Shown here piece after piece: positions 1 through 8,972 of a DNA stretch of 64,000 nucleotides. The position numbers and the translations under genes are program-made. Source of the stretch: Sporocytophaga myxococcoides DSM 11118. GTDB lineage: Bacteria > Bacteroidota > Bacteroidia > Cytophagales > Cytophagaceae. Location of the stretch: contig NZ_AUFX01000006.1 of the NCBI RefSeq assembly GCF_000426725.1, positions 248,001 through 312,000 on the forward strand, written 5' to 3'. Positions within the stretch are counted from its first letter, which is position 1, and each line of letters opens with the position of its first letter. The notes under the pieces are model-generated. The model did not search any database and had not been told where the DNA came from. It saw nothing but the letters and a program-made list of their open reading frames with translations.

Positions 1-263
1 GTTACTCCTTCCAAAGATACCTGTTTACATCTGGGAGGTATTCCTCCATTTATACCGGAAATCAGGATAGGCACATTGGAAGGAACTAAGGAACCTATTC
101 CAAGCTGTCCAACGTTATTTTCACCTGTTAAAAATACTCTTCCATCTTCACACAAAAAAGCAGAGTTATCATCACTCGCAGAAAAAAATACATTCTGGCC
201 CTTAGCTTCTGATAAAGCAAGAGTAGCAAATAATATACTAAACAGAAGAGCTCTGAAATGCAT
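1..263 (-). CDS. Secreted RCC1-repeat protein, N-terminal part (cut by window edge)
   Basis: The minus-strand frame opens with ATG at 263 and stays open to base 1, so the 3' end lies outside the window. The first 87 residues show a signal peptide ending near SEAKGQ, followed by a stretch containing GRVFLTGENNVGQLGIGS. That is the typical RCC1/BNR-like beta-propeller blade signature (G.N..GQLG.G). Known bacterial members are exported propellers, often with a T9SS sorting domain at the end that cannot be seen here. The 87 residues cover at most two blades. Function beyond a secreted propeller is unknown. Confidence 0.75.
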   Translation of the reverse strand, partial: MHFRALLFSILFATLALSEAKGQNVFFSASDDNSAFLCEDGRVFLTGENNVGQLGIGSLVPSNVPILISGINGGIPPRCKQVSLEGV

Positions 264-312
264 CTAAAGTACCTACAATTTCAAATTTAACCTAGTGACT
301 AAAACATGAATA

Positions 313-1053
313 TTATTTACATTCTATTGAAGGAACCTCTACTTTAACATTCAACCTGCGAACACAACCTTTGGCATCTTTTACAAACAAACTGTACTTT
401 CCTTGTTTAAGGTCTCCGATAAATGGTTCAGAAATAAATTCCCGATTGGGATGTATTGAAAATTCAAACGGTGCTTTACCATATTTAATGGTGTTCAAAT
501 CAACTTCAATAGCACCATTACTTTGATCAGTGCATGCAGCTCTTGCCTGACAAGAGAAACTGATCAACGTGTCTTTACAAATATCATGATCATTATTTAT
601 AGCAGCATTTTTTTCCAGACTATCTTCTGGCAAAAGTTCAGGAATATTATTCCAGGCTGCAGTATCGATTTCATTATTTTCAGAAACAGAAGTAACAGTA
701 TCAGTTAGTACCGGATTGTTTTTGGGTTCGGGCTTAACTTGCTCATCTGATTTAAGAAAGAAGTACAATAAAACAGCAATTAAAACCAATGCTGCGCCGC
801 CTCCAAAATACTTCCAGCCATTATTCTTATTACCGATATATTTACTACCGCTAAGATCCTTGTGCATTCTGGCTTTTAAATCAAGGAGATTTTGACCTAC
901 GACAATCTGATAGCTTATATTTTGTATTTCAAACTGCTCAGCAAATTCCTTATTCGACTTAAGCCTTTCTTCAAAATCAGATTTCTCCCCTGCGCTCATC
1001 TCTCCATTGAGATAGCGATCTATCAATTCATATGTATAATCGGGGAGACTCAT
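313..1053 (-). CDS. Membrane anti-sigma-like protein with SprB-like C-terminal repeat
   Basis: The 246-residue protein overlaps the upstream ECF sigma gene by 4 bp (ATGA), which indicates translational coupling and a sigma/anti-sigma pair. Residues 1-67 are a charged cytoplasmic helical region beginning with a Y..IDRYLNGEMS...K..FEERL pattern seen in Bacteroidota anti-sigma-like proteins. Residues about 82-100 form one transmembrane helix. The periplasmic part ends with a domain at about 170-240 that contains NGAIEV, PFEFSI and a GC near the end of the repeat. This resembles the SprB repeat of gliding adhesins. No HxxxCxxC zinc finger is present. The role as regulator of the adjacent sigma factor is inferred from position and topology. 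Confidence 0.7.
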   Translation of the reverse strand: MSLPDYTYELIDRYLNGEMSAGEKSDFEERLKSNKEFAEQFEIQNISYQIVVGQNLLDLKARMHKDLSGSKYIGNKNNGWKYFGGGAALVLIAVLLYFFLKSDEQVKPEPKNNPVLTDTVTSVSENNEIDTAAWNNIPELLPEDSLEKNAAINNDHDICKDTLISFSCQARAACTDQSNGAIEVDLNTIKYGKAPFEFSIHPNREFISEPFIGDLKQGKYSLFVKDAKGCVRRLNVKVEVPSIECK

Positions 1054-1625
1054 TGCTTAAATAATGATATGATGTGAGAATTATCTTTTACCAGATTGAA
1101 CAGTTTTTGCCTGCATCTGTAACTATATGTTTTAGCTACCTGATCACTCGAGTAGCCCATTTTTACAGCTATTTCTTTAAGACTGATTTTATCATATATA
1201 GTATACATCAGAAGCTTCTTACATTCTTCGCCAACCCTATCCATTATATCTTCTATTGCTTTAGCCTTCTCTGCTGTAATCATATCCGCCAATACATCCG
1301 TACCTTCTTCTTCACTGTCATCAAACTCAGTTGTATTAACAAGTCTATTATCCCTCTTTGCCTTATTGATCCAAAGATTCCTGGCCACACTAAACATAAA
1401 GGCTCCTATTTCCTTCCTTTCATCAAACTTATTAAGTTTGACCTGATTATAAAATATCACTACGGTATCTTGAAATATATCCTTCGCATCCTCATGAGAG
1501 CCACTATTGTTGGTGATATATTTTTTGATATGAGGAAGGACATCTTTATACAGATTACTCAGAACAGATTCATTATCTCCTGTTCTGATCGCCTTCAGTA
1601 TTTCTTTATCATTTAGCCTTCTCAT
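1050..1625 (-). CDS. ECF-family RNA polymerase sigma factor
   Basis: The 191-residue protein has the ECF sigma-70 layout. Region 2 (about 20-90) includes the DAKDIFQDTVVIFY -10 recognition helix and the FMFSVARNLWINK segment. Region 4 (about 130-185) has an HTH containing LKEIAVKMGYSSDQVAK. It would direct RNA polymerase to a set of stress or envelope promoters under control of the coupled downstream membrane protein. It is first in a two-gene operon. No autoregulatory promoter could be identified upstream. Confidence 0.9.
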   Translation of the reverse strand: MRRLNDKEILKAIRTGDNESVLSNLYKDVLPHIKKYITNNSGSHEDAKDIFQDTVVIFYNQVKLNKFDERKEIGAFMFSVARNLWINKAKRDNRLVNTTEFDDSEEEGTDVLADMITAEKAKAIEDIMDRVGEECKKLLMYTIYDKISLKEIAVKMGYSSDQVAKTYSYRCRQKLFNLVKDNSHIISLFKQ

Positions 1626-2160
1626 TTCTTATACAAAGATGGTAAGGAAAATGTGAACAAAGAGTTTTTGCTTAATACTCTGAACTCGAGAACTAAGCAT
1701 ATTCTTTTTTATAAACAGACTAGACGGATTCATCAAATTTATATTTTCTAAAAGATCTCAAACTAAAATCTTCTGTTCTTATGATTTAAAGTGATGTTAT
1801 ACTTCTATAAGATTATTTAAATAATTCTTATGAGTGACACCCAAAACTATTAAAACACTATTAATAAATCACTTAGGGTATACGAATTCTCTTCATTGCA
1901 GTTTGTTTTACTTATCCGATTTTTAAAATAAAAACCCTATACCCATTACAACTGAAATAACAGAAGGTGAACAACATTTTAAAAAAGTTGCGATCAGAGC
2001 AGTAATTTAATTTAGAAGGCCTGTTTAAATTAAAAATCCCTGCCTTATTTTAGAAGACAGGGATTTTTAATTTCAATAATCCGGAACCATGACCTACTCA
2101 ATATCAACAAATTAAACTAACTCTTATATTCAGACTATAACAGAATGAATCTTCAGGATC
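1626..2160. other. Intergenic region, 535 bp
   Basis: No convincing ORF is present on either strand. The region holds the promoter side of the sigma-factor operon and, near 2031-2069, the terminator of the esterase gene that ends at 2161. The rest is AT-rich sequence without recognisable repeats. Confidence 0.6.
2031..2069 (-). terminator. Intrinsic terminator after the SGNH esterase
   Basis: A perfect 12-bp inverted repeat (TAAAAATCCCTG at 2031-2042, CAGGGATTTTTA at 2058-2069) with a 15-nt loop and A/T flanks lies about 90 bp beyond the stop of the minus-strand gene ending at 2161. Confidence 0.7.
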
Positions 2161-4530
2161 CTATTTTTTAATAATTCGCAAAGTCTTGATACTTTTTTCT
2201 GTTTTTAATCTTAGCACGTAAACACCTGGTAATAGTTCGCTTCCCCCCAGACCTGTTTCAAAACCTTTTCCCGATTCAATTTCTTTACCGGAAAGATCAT
2301 AAAAAGAATAGGTATAATTTCCCGAAGTTCTTAATACAATAGAACCTGTAAATGGATTAGGATAACAAATAACATTATTGGAACTAAGATCTTCAGCTAA
2401 AATGCTGGTGACCACACATGATCCTTCCGAGACTGAGTTATCTGTAAAACCGATATAATCAAGGTTTGGCAAGCCATCAGCAGTTTTTGCGGCTAATCTG
2501 ACCATATTATTTCCATAATTAAGATAAACATCAGCCTCTAAAGTAATCCATGTTGTAAAGTTTCCTGTAGAAGGAAAAACAAGTACATTGCTCTGTTCAA
2601 TGGAGTTAATTACAATACCGGAAGATCTACTTGTGGCACCTCCATTCGCATATCTGATCAGGAGTTTATAATTTCCGGACGCCTCTGCATTAAATGAAAA
2701 AGTTGCAGACTTTCCAATAGCATTATCGGCATTCACATATCCACTACCTTCAAAACCTGCATTGGTAGATTCATTCCGGATACCATCTACTTCACATGCT
2801 TCCTCAGCCTGAAGTTTACCTACACAAGCTTTTTTACCAGTATTGCCACCAACGCAAACTCCGCATGCATCCAAAGTTGCGGTGCCATTCAGAACATTTG
2901 CACAATCCACACAACTTGATTCTGTTTTCCCACAACCGCAAACTCCCGGCTCTGATTTATATTTATCATCAGGGCATAGGTCTGTTTTGTCTGATACATA
3001 TCCTGAAGGCTGTGTGCATGATGATTGAGAGACTACAGGATCTCCTTTTCCATCTCCATCAACATCTGCATACCATGTAGTTTTGGCTTGAACTGAAACT
3101 ACAGTTGCAGGTGAAACAGCCTTGCAACCACTAACATTGATTACTTCTACGGTATAAGTACCTGCATTTGCAGCTACATAAGTCTGGGAAGTTCCTACCT
3201 GAGTAGTTTCATTCTTCCAAATATAAGATGAACCAGAGGATGAAGTTAAAGTAACACTTCCTCCTTCGCAGAAAGAGGTGGATCCAGAAGCCGAAATAAT
3301 TGCAGAACAGGTAGTAGTTGCTCCTTTATAAATAGCTGAATATGATGTTGAAATTGCTCCAGACTTAATTGTTGTAAGCGTTGCAGTTGATAATTGACCT
3401 CCCGAAGCATTGTTCCATTTCTGAAAGGTTCCACTGGTTTTGGGCAAAGTCTTTAAAGTTATAGTAAGGCCTTCAGGATAGCTTGCAGTCCGTGTGGTCG
3501 CCAAATCCGAACCAACAGGATTTACACTGACACCTATCTGATATCTTGGTTTTATATAAGGAATAAGTTTACTAACATTTGCATCTGACTTCAGCTCTTC
3601 GATCCCCTGCACCACGAGATTCGCCATTGCTATAGCACCCATCTCCTGAAAATGAACATCGTCCGTATTTCCATTAGGATAGTTAGGATATTCTCCGGCA
3701 ACGTAATTATTGTACCAGAAACGAGTAGTATAGGCCTGACCTGCAGCTTCCATCTGCACTTTTGCCTTTGCATCCAAATCTATCAAAGGAACTTTCAGAT
3801 TGTTTGCAACAGTGCGCACGGCAACAGGATGATCATGATATGAATCATAAACTGTTCCATCAGCATTCCAGGCATTTCTTCTCAACGTAGCGACAAGAAC
3901 AGGATAAGCACCTTTGGCTTTCGCTTCATTTACAAACTTTGTCAAATACTCTTCGAACACTCCTCCTGTTGGAGCATACCGGGCTGCATCTGCTTTATTT
4001 CTATCGTTTATCCCAAACTGAATAAATACATAATCTCCCGGCTGCAAAGCATTTCTAACTGCAGGCCAGAAGTTGTTGTAAAAACTTTTTGAGCTTGTAC
4101 CTCCAACAGCTTTATTAATCACTTGAACATTATTACTGTTAAAAAAGAAAGGCAAAACCTGCCCCCATCCTTTTCTCGGATAATATCCGTCATTATAGTC
4201 CTGAACAGTAGAATCGCCTATGGTATAAATTTTTATAATTGCTCCAACTGAGTTGATTGCTATAGTTATATCTTCTGTATGTGTATATCCTGACTCTTCT
4301 GTGATCTTCACAGAGTAATTGCCTCCATCATCAACTGAAAGAGATTGATCAACTCCTCCTTCAATAAGTTTTCCTTCTTTAAACCATTGATACGAGCAGC
4401 CATCCGGAGCTATCAATGATTTCAATTTATTATCTGCTACTATTCCTTTTCCGGAAAAACAATAGCCCAATGCAGGTGATAATAATAAAATGAATAATAA
4501 AGCGAAGAATATTTTTTTAGTATTTCCCAT
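2161..4530 (-). CDS. Secreted CE12-like SGNH esterase with CBM35-like module and T9SS sorting domain
   Basis: The 789-residue protein has a signal peptide (residues 1-25) and an N-terminal Ig-like segment (SYQWFKEGK). The SGNH hydrolase domain has block I IGDSTVQDY near residue 105, the Gly block AVGGTSSKSF, block III FIQFGINDRN, and the catalytic Asp-His in DDVHFQEMGA. These blocks match rhamnogalacturonan acetylesterase-type CE12 enzymes. After this come an Ig-like domain with CEGGSVTLT, a thrombospondin-3-like Asp/Cys-rich calcium-type segment (DVDGDGKGD, CGVCVGG), and a CBM35-like domain starting at QAEEACEVDG. The C-terminus is a type A T9SS CTD (CYPNPF, YSFYDLSGKEI). It probably removes acetyl groups from plant polysaccharides at the cell surface. 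It is a close paralogue of the gene 26 bp upstream. Confidence 0.88.
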   Translation of the reverse strand: MGNTKKIFFALLFILLLSPALGYCFSGKGIVADNKLKSLIAPDGCSYQWFKEGKLIEGGVDQSLSVDDGGNYSVKITEESGYTHTEDITIAINSVGAIIKIYTIGDSTVQDYNDGYYPRKGWGQVLPFFFNSNNVQVINKAVGGTSSKSFYNNFWPAVRNALQPGDYVFIQFGINDRNKADAARYAPTGGVFEEYLTKFVNEAKAKGAYPVLVATLRRNAWNADGTVYDSYHDHPVAVRTVANNLKVPLIDLDAKAKVQMEAAGQAYTTRFWYNNYVAGEYPNYPNGNTDDVHFQEMGAIAMANLVVQGIEELKSDANVSKLIPYIKPRYQIGVSVNPVGSDLATTRTASYPEGLTITLKTLPKTSGTFQKWNNASGGQLSTATLTTIKSGAISTSYSAIYKGATTTCSAIISASGSTSFCEGGSVTLTSSSGSSYIWKNETTQVGTSQTYVAANAGTYTVEVINVSGCKAVSPATVVSVQAKTTWYADVDGDGKGDPVVSQSSCTQPSGYVSDKTDLCPDDKYKSEPGVCGCGKTESSCVDCANVLNGTATLDACGVCVGGNTGKKACVGKLQAEEACEVDGIRNESTNAGFEGSGYVNADNAIGKSATFSFNAEASGNYKLLIRYANGGATSRSSGIVINSIEQSNVLVFPSTGNFTTWITLEADVYLNYGNNMVRLAAKTADGLPNLDYIGFTDNSVSEGSCVVTSILAEDLSSNNVICYPNPFTGSIVLRTSGNYTYSFYDLSGKEIESGKGFETGLGGSELLPGVYVLRLKTEKSIKTLRIIKK

Positions 4531-4556
4531 TGTTAAGATTGATTCTTATACACCAT

Positions 4557-6947
4557 TTATCTTTTAATAATGCGTACAGTCCTTGTAGACTGAAAAGTCT
4601 GCAATTTTATTGTATAAATGCCAGGTAACAATTCATTACCTGCAAACCCTGACTTAAATCCTTTACCAGATTCAACTTCTTTGCCGGTAAGATCATAAAT
4701 AGAATAAGAATATTCATGAGGGGCTTGCAAAGTAATTGCTCCTGTGAATGGATTTGGATAGCAAAGACTTTCATCCGAACTCATATTTTCTAAATAAACT
4801 CCTGTTACCAGGCAATGACCGGCTGTAATAGCATTTTCTGTAAAACCAATAAAATCAATATTTGGTAATCCATCAGCAGTCTTTGCAAACAACCTGACTA
4901 TATTATTACCTACATTGAGATATACTTCTGATTCTAATGTTGACCATGTTGTAAATGTTCCTGTAGAAGGAAATGCAGGTACACTGTTTTGTTCTATAGA
5001 ATTAACCGAAACTCCGGAAGAGCGACTAGCCATACCACCATTTGCATATCTGATCAATAGTTTATAATTTCCGGAAGTTGCTGCATCAAAAGAAAAAGTA
5101 GCTGATTTGCCAATGGCATTTTCAGCATTCACATAACCTGTGCCTTCAAATCCTGCATTTGTTGTTTCATTGCGGATACCATCAACTTCACAGGCTTCTT
5201 CTGCCTGAAATTTATATAAACAAGCTTTTTTCCCAGTGTTCCCTCCTACACAAACGCCACACGCATCCAAAGTTGCAGTGCCATTCAAAACATTTGCACA
5301 ATCCATACAACTAGTCTCTGTTTTTCCGCATCCACAATTTCCAGGCTCTGATTTATTTTTATCATTCGGACAAAGATCTGTTTTGTCTGCTACATAACCA
5401 GTAGGCTGAATGCATGATGATTGTGAAACTTTTGAATCTCCTTTTCCATCTCCATCTGCATCTGCATACCAGATGGTATTGGTTTGTGCAGTTATAGAAG
5501 TTGCTACTGACAAAGCTTTACAACCACTGGCATCTGTTACTTCCACAGTATAAGAACCAGAAGTTTTAGCAACATAAGTCTGTGTAGTTGCTACCTGAGT
5601 AGTTCCGTTTTTCCAAAGATAAGATGAACCAATAGAAGATGTTAGTGTAACGCTTCCTCCTTCACAAAACGTAGTTGCACCGGAAGCACGGATGGTTGCA
5701 GAACAGGTTGTTGCTCCTTTATAAATTGCACTATAGTTGGTAGCTGCCGCACCTGATTTAACAGTTGTAAGTGTAGCAGATGATACTTGTCCACCTGCTG
5801 CACTTTTCCATAGCTGAAAGGTACTACCTGTTTTAGGTAAGGTTTTTAAAGTAACCGTCAGGCCTTCCGGATAGCTTGCTGTACGGGTTGTCATCTGATC
5901 TGTCCCAAGAGGATTGACATGTACTTTTATTTCATACATAGGCTTCAGGAATTTAGCCAAACTAACCATGCTAGCATTACTGGTTAATTCTGAAATACCC
6001 AGAACCACCATCCTAGCATTCTCTATAGCGCCCATCTCCTGAAAATGTGTCCCGTCTGTAATTCCATTAGGATAGTTGGGATATTCACCTGCAGGATATG
6101 TATGATAAACAAACCTCGTGATATAATTTTGTCCCAAACCTTTATATAGATTCCAGGACTTCATATTAAGATCAATAAAAGGTACGTTCAAAGCTGTAGC
6201 AACTTCAAGCATTCCTCCACGATAGTTATTACCGGTTTCTGTAAAAACATTACGCATGGTTCCATTGCTCCATGCGTTCATTACCATAGGAGAAACAAGG
6301 ACTGGTATAGCACCTTTGGCCCGACTTTCATTGACATAAATGGTTAGAAATTTCTTATAATCCTCAACTGAGGTATATCGTTCAGCCTTTGAAAAATCTC
6401 TGTCGTTATGCCCGAATTGAATGAATACATAATCTCCCGCAGCCAAAGCATTTTTCACAGTTGTCCATCTGCCTTCTTCATAAAAGCTCCGGCTGCTTCT
6501 CCCTCCTATTGCCCTGTTGTCAATCTTAACATTAGCACTATTGAAAAAATAAGGTAGCATTTGCCCCCATCCTGTCATAGGATAGGTCGATGCTGCATAA
6601 TTACAGACAGTAGAGTCACCTATCAAATATATAGTTATAACAGCACCAGTTGCATCAATAGCTAGCAATACTCGCTGATAAGTTGAAATACCTTCATCAT
6701 CAGTCATCAAAACCGAATATTCACCGGTTTGTGAAGGTTTTAAAACCTGATCATCCTCAGCATTTATTTTCTGACCATTATAAAACCATTGATAACTGCA
6801 AGCATCAGGAGCAATCAGTGCCTTTAAATTTTTATCATAACTTATTTTATTTATCTCCCCGGAATATGCTGAAAGAGAAATGAAAGTTAAACTAATAAGA
6901 ATAGCCAGTTTACCGGCTTTAGTAATTTTTAGAAGGAGTCCTTTCAT
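4557..6947 (-). CDS. Secreted CE12-like SGNH esterase, tandem paralogue
   Basis: I place the start at ATG 6947 (796 residues), because it directly precedes a signal peptide (MKGLLLKITKAGKLAILISL). The longer frame from 7082 adds 45 residues with no signal-peptide character. Domain order equals the neighbouring paralogue: Ig-like segment, SGNH domain (IGDSTVCNY, AIGGRSSRSF, FIQFGHNDRD, DGTHFQEMGA), Ig-like domain, thrombospondin-3-like segment, CBM35-like domain and type A T9SS CTD. FGHND is the canonical CE12 block III; the downstream copy has FGIND. The two genes are 26 bp apart and co-oriented, so they are probably co-transcribed after a tandem duplication. The C-terminal halves are more alike than the catalytic parts, judging by eye. 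Confidence 0.88.
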   Translation of the reverse strand: MKGLLLKITKAGKLAILISLTFISLSAYSGEINKISYDKNLKALIAPDACSYQWFYNGQKINAEDDQVLKPSQTGEYSVLMTDDEGISTYQRVLLAIDATGAVITIYLIGDSTVCNYAASTYPMTGWGQMLPYFFNSANVKIDNRAIGGRSSRSFYEEGRWTTVKNALAAGDYVFIQFGHNDRDFSKAERYTSVEDYKKFLTIYVNESRAKGAIPVLVSPMVMNAWSNGTMRNVFTETGNNYRGGMLEVATALNVPFIDLNMKSWNLYKGLGQNYITRFVYHTYPAGEYPNYPNGITDGTHFQEMGAIENARMVVLGISELTSNASMVSLAKFLKPMYEIKVHVNPLGTDQMTTRTASYPEGLTVTLKTLPKTGSTFQLWKSAAGGQVSSATLTTVKSGAAATNYSAIYKGATTCSATIRASGATTFCEGGSVTLTSSIGSSYLWKNGTTQVATTQTYVAKTSGSYTVEVTDASGCKALSVATSITAQTNTIWYADADGDGKGDSKVSQSSCIQPTGYVADKTDLCPNDKNKSEPGNCGCGKTETSCMDCANVLNGTATLDACGVCVGGNTGKKACLYKFQAEEACEVDGIRNETTNAGFEGTGYVNAENAIGKSATFSFDAATSGNYKLLIRYANGGMASRSSGVSVNSIEQNSVPAFPSTGTFTTWSTLESEVYLNVGNNIVRLFAKTADGLPNIDFIGFTENAITAGHCLVTGVYLENMSSDESLCYPNPFTGAITLQAPHEYSYSIYDLTGKEVESGKGFKSGFAGNELLPGIYTIKLQTFQSTRTVRIIKR

Positions 6948-7189
6948 ATATGGATTAATCTTAAACAACCTGAAAATTAATCCATATACAATTTGAGAGA
7001 TTAAAGGGTAACAGATATCGGGATTTTTTTTAAAAAAGAAAATTCGAAGTTCCCCAAAGTTCCATAATCTCCTTCTTACCAAACACTTATACTTGGAAAT
7101 TCCTATGATGCAGATATTAGATCACAGAGGTACATAAGGAGACTTAGAGAAACACAGAGGTTTTTATGCACAATTTTAGAATATTAAAC

Positions 7190-7819
7190 CTATGGATAAT
7201 TGAACCTAGAAGCAATTAATACGAAAAAACTAAAGCTTTTTGATTCTGCCAATATCCAAATACCAAGAGCAATCAAAAATACGGGAAGGATTATATGTCC
7301 ATATTTACCCAATACCTTTTCAACAAAAGGATGTTTAACAAAATAAAAAGCAAGAACACACCAAACAGCAATCATCACCATAAACACTATGACAAATAGC
7401 ATAATAGTGGTTAGTGAATTACTTGCAAACAAAGGAGTATAAACGCCCAGATTATCTCCGCCATTTGCAATTGTTACTAAAGCTACATTTAAATATTGAA
7501 TCTTAGTCTTAGAAGCACCTTCAGCATTTTGTGTTTCATCATTATCAGATTTAAAAAGAGCTATGATCCCTTTCAATCCAAGCACTATCGGTATAATACC
7601 AAGTAATCCAATCCATCTTGGTTCAACCACCTTCCCAAGAATAAACCCGGAAAGACTAATGATCACTAATGTCATCACTCCCAAATACTGACCTATAACG
7701 ACATTGCTCTTTTTATATGCAGGGTTGGAAAAATACATACTGAGAATCATGAGATCATCAATATTAGTTAAAGCAAATGTTGTTATTGCCAGAATGATTG
7801 ATGGCAAGTAAATTTCCAT
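7190..7819 (-). CDS. CadD-family cadmium resistance transporter-like membrane protein
   Basis: The 209-residue, highly hydrophobic protein has about five to six membrane helices. The N-terminus ITTFALTNIDDLMILSMYFS, with its acidic NIDD in the first helix, is the mark of the CadD family (PF03596). A second motif, IANGGDNLGVYTPLFA, is also typical of that family. Known members give cadmium resistance in staphylococci, but substrate specificity here is unproven. It is 9 bp downstream of the next gene on the same strand, so the two probably form an operon. Confidence 0.8.
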   Translation of the reverse strand: MEIYLPSIILAITTFALTNIDDLMILSMYFSNPAYKKSNVVIGQYLGVMTLVIISLSGFILGKVVEPRWIGLLGIIPIVLGLKGIIALFKSDNDETQNAEGASKTKIQYLNVALVTIANGGDNLGVYTPLFASNSLTTIMLFVIVFMVMIAVWCVLAFYFVKHPFVEKVLGKYGHIILPVFLIALGIWILAESKSFSFFVLIASRFNYP

Positions 7820-7828
7820 ATCTGAAAA

Positions 7829-8623
7829 TCAATCAATCATAAAAATAATAAATAACGACATCCAGATAACATTCAAGGGCCACAGCCAGAATACCCAATT
7901 TGTGTTATTTCTTTCAAACTTTTTTATGGCAAAATTATCTATTTGCTTAAATAGTAAAGCTGCTCCAATTTGCTTATCTCCTGAGATAAAATCGTTTTTT
8001 CGTTCAAGTATAAATTTGGCAATAGGAATCTTTTTTAACAGGTGGATAATTGCTAATCGAAGAAAATAAGGCATTGATTTAAAGCTTTCATTTACCTCTT
8101 TCGCAAAGTCTATAAAATTTGTAAGCTCTTTATTGCTGACCTTTGATTTACCTTTGAGATAACCAGTTACTTTTTCCACCGCTATTTCACATAGCCTTTT
8201 AACAAGGGGCTTCGCACTTTCGTATACCAAATTCATAGTTTCTGTTCTTATAAACAGATAAGCCCAGTACCCGGCATTGATAGTAAGCCCTATTCCAAAA
8301 CACAGAACTATAAAAACATAAAATAATTTTTCTCCACTAAAATCTGTTGCAAAAAGTCGAAATAGAGAATAACCAAAAAGAACCGTATTGGTCAATGCAA
8401 AAAATGTAATGATTAAAGCAAATCTTTTACGGCCTTTGATTTCATAATCCCCTCCTCCTAAAATCAGGCTGAATGGATTTTCAAGGAGAGAAAGAAGGTT
8501 ATCAGTTTCCCCTATATTGTCAAGGCTATTTCCAAAATCAATTTCAAACTCCTTTTCAAATTCTTTTTCTTTACCATTAGAATAAGAACTTCCGTAGATT
8601 GTTAATTTTTCTTTCATAAGCAA
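7829..8623 (-). CDS. Hypothetical membrane protein upstream of the CadD-like gene
   Basis: I do not recognise this 264-residue protein. It has an acidic cytoplasmic N-terminus of about 65 residues and two adjacent membrane helices (about 68-88 and 98-122). A long, Lys-rich amphipathic middle part follows, and a last membrane helix ends at the C-terminus (WVFWLWPLNVIWMSLFI). A second possible start lies two codons downstream (MLMKEK). The 9-bp gap to the CadD-like gene suggests co-expression. Confidence 0.65.
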   Translation of the reverse strand: MLMKEKLTIYGSSYSNGKEKEFEKEFEIDFGNSLDNIGETDNLLSLLENPFSLILGGGDYEIKGRKRFALIITFFALTNTVLFGYSLFRLFATDFSGEKLFYVFIVLCFGIGLTINAGYWAYLFIRTETMNLVYESAKPLVKRLCEIAVEKVTGYLKGKSKVSNKELTNFIDFAKEVNESFKSMPYFLRLAIIHLLKKIPIAKFILERKNDFISGDKQIGAALLFKQIDNFAIKKFERNNTNWVFWLWPLNVIWMSLFIIFMID

Positions 8624-8972
8624 TTAAATACTTTTCAATACAACAGTAAGACAAAGTATTGCAGGTATACAATTATAAAATAAGGAATATGAAGTTATGA
8701 AAAATTTCTAACCAATGGAATAAAATGATTTAAGCGGAGAGATAGATGAGATAGTCTCTTTGAGGAAACCATGCAGACTATAAACCATCCATCCCTCATC
8801 TGCAAAGTGTTACAATTCTTAACAGTTTCTTTTTAAATAACTGGAGTATCCTCAAAAAAGAGGCTCAGGTTTTTAAACCTGAGCCCTGAAAAACTAAAAC
8901 TAACTATAATAAACTTGGAAAATTGACTGAGACTTTATTAAGTTCTAACAATAACAGACTGAATACCAAAGA
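8624..8972. other. Intergenic region, 349 bp
   Basis: No ORF can be supported. It contains the terminator of the CE6-like gene (8862-8885) and the presumed promoter of the 8623 operon. I see no repeats shared with other parts of the window. Confidence 0.55.
8862..8885 (-). terminator. Intrinsic terminator after the CE6-like esterase
   Basis: GGCTCAGGTTT and AAACCTGAGCC form an 11-bp perfect palindrome around a 2-nt centre. Read on the minus strand it is followed by a T-rich run (TTTTTTGAGG). It lies about 90 bp after the stop of the gene ending at 8973. Confidence 0.8.

Noticed and set aside
76-267. Plus-strand 63-codon frame at the left edge
   Set aside because: It is antisense to the RCC1-repeat protein, whose signal peptide and blade motif are clear.
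1074-1616. 180-codon plus-strand frame
   Set aside because: It is antisense to the ECF sigma factor, which has recognisable region 2 and region 4.
6948-7082. Longer start of the second CE12-like gene
   Set aside because: The 45 extra residues would bury the signal peptide. ATG 6947 begins it directly.
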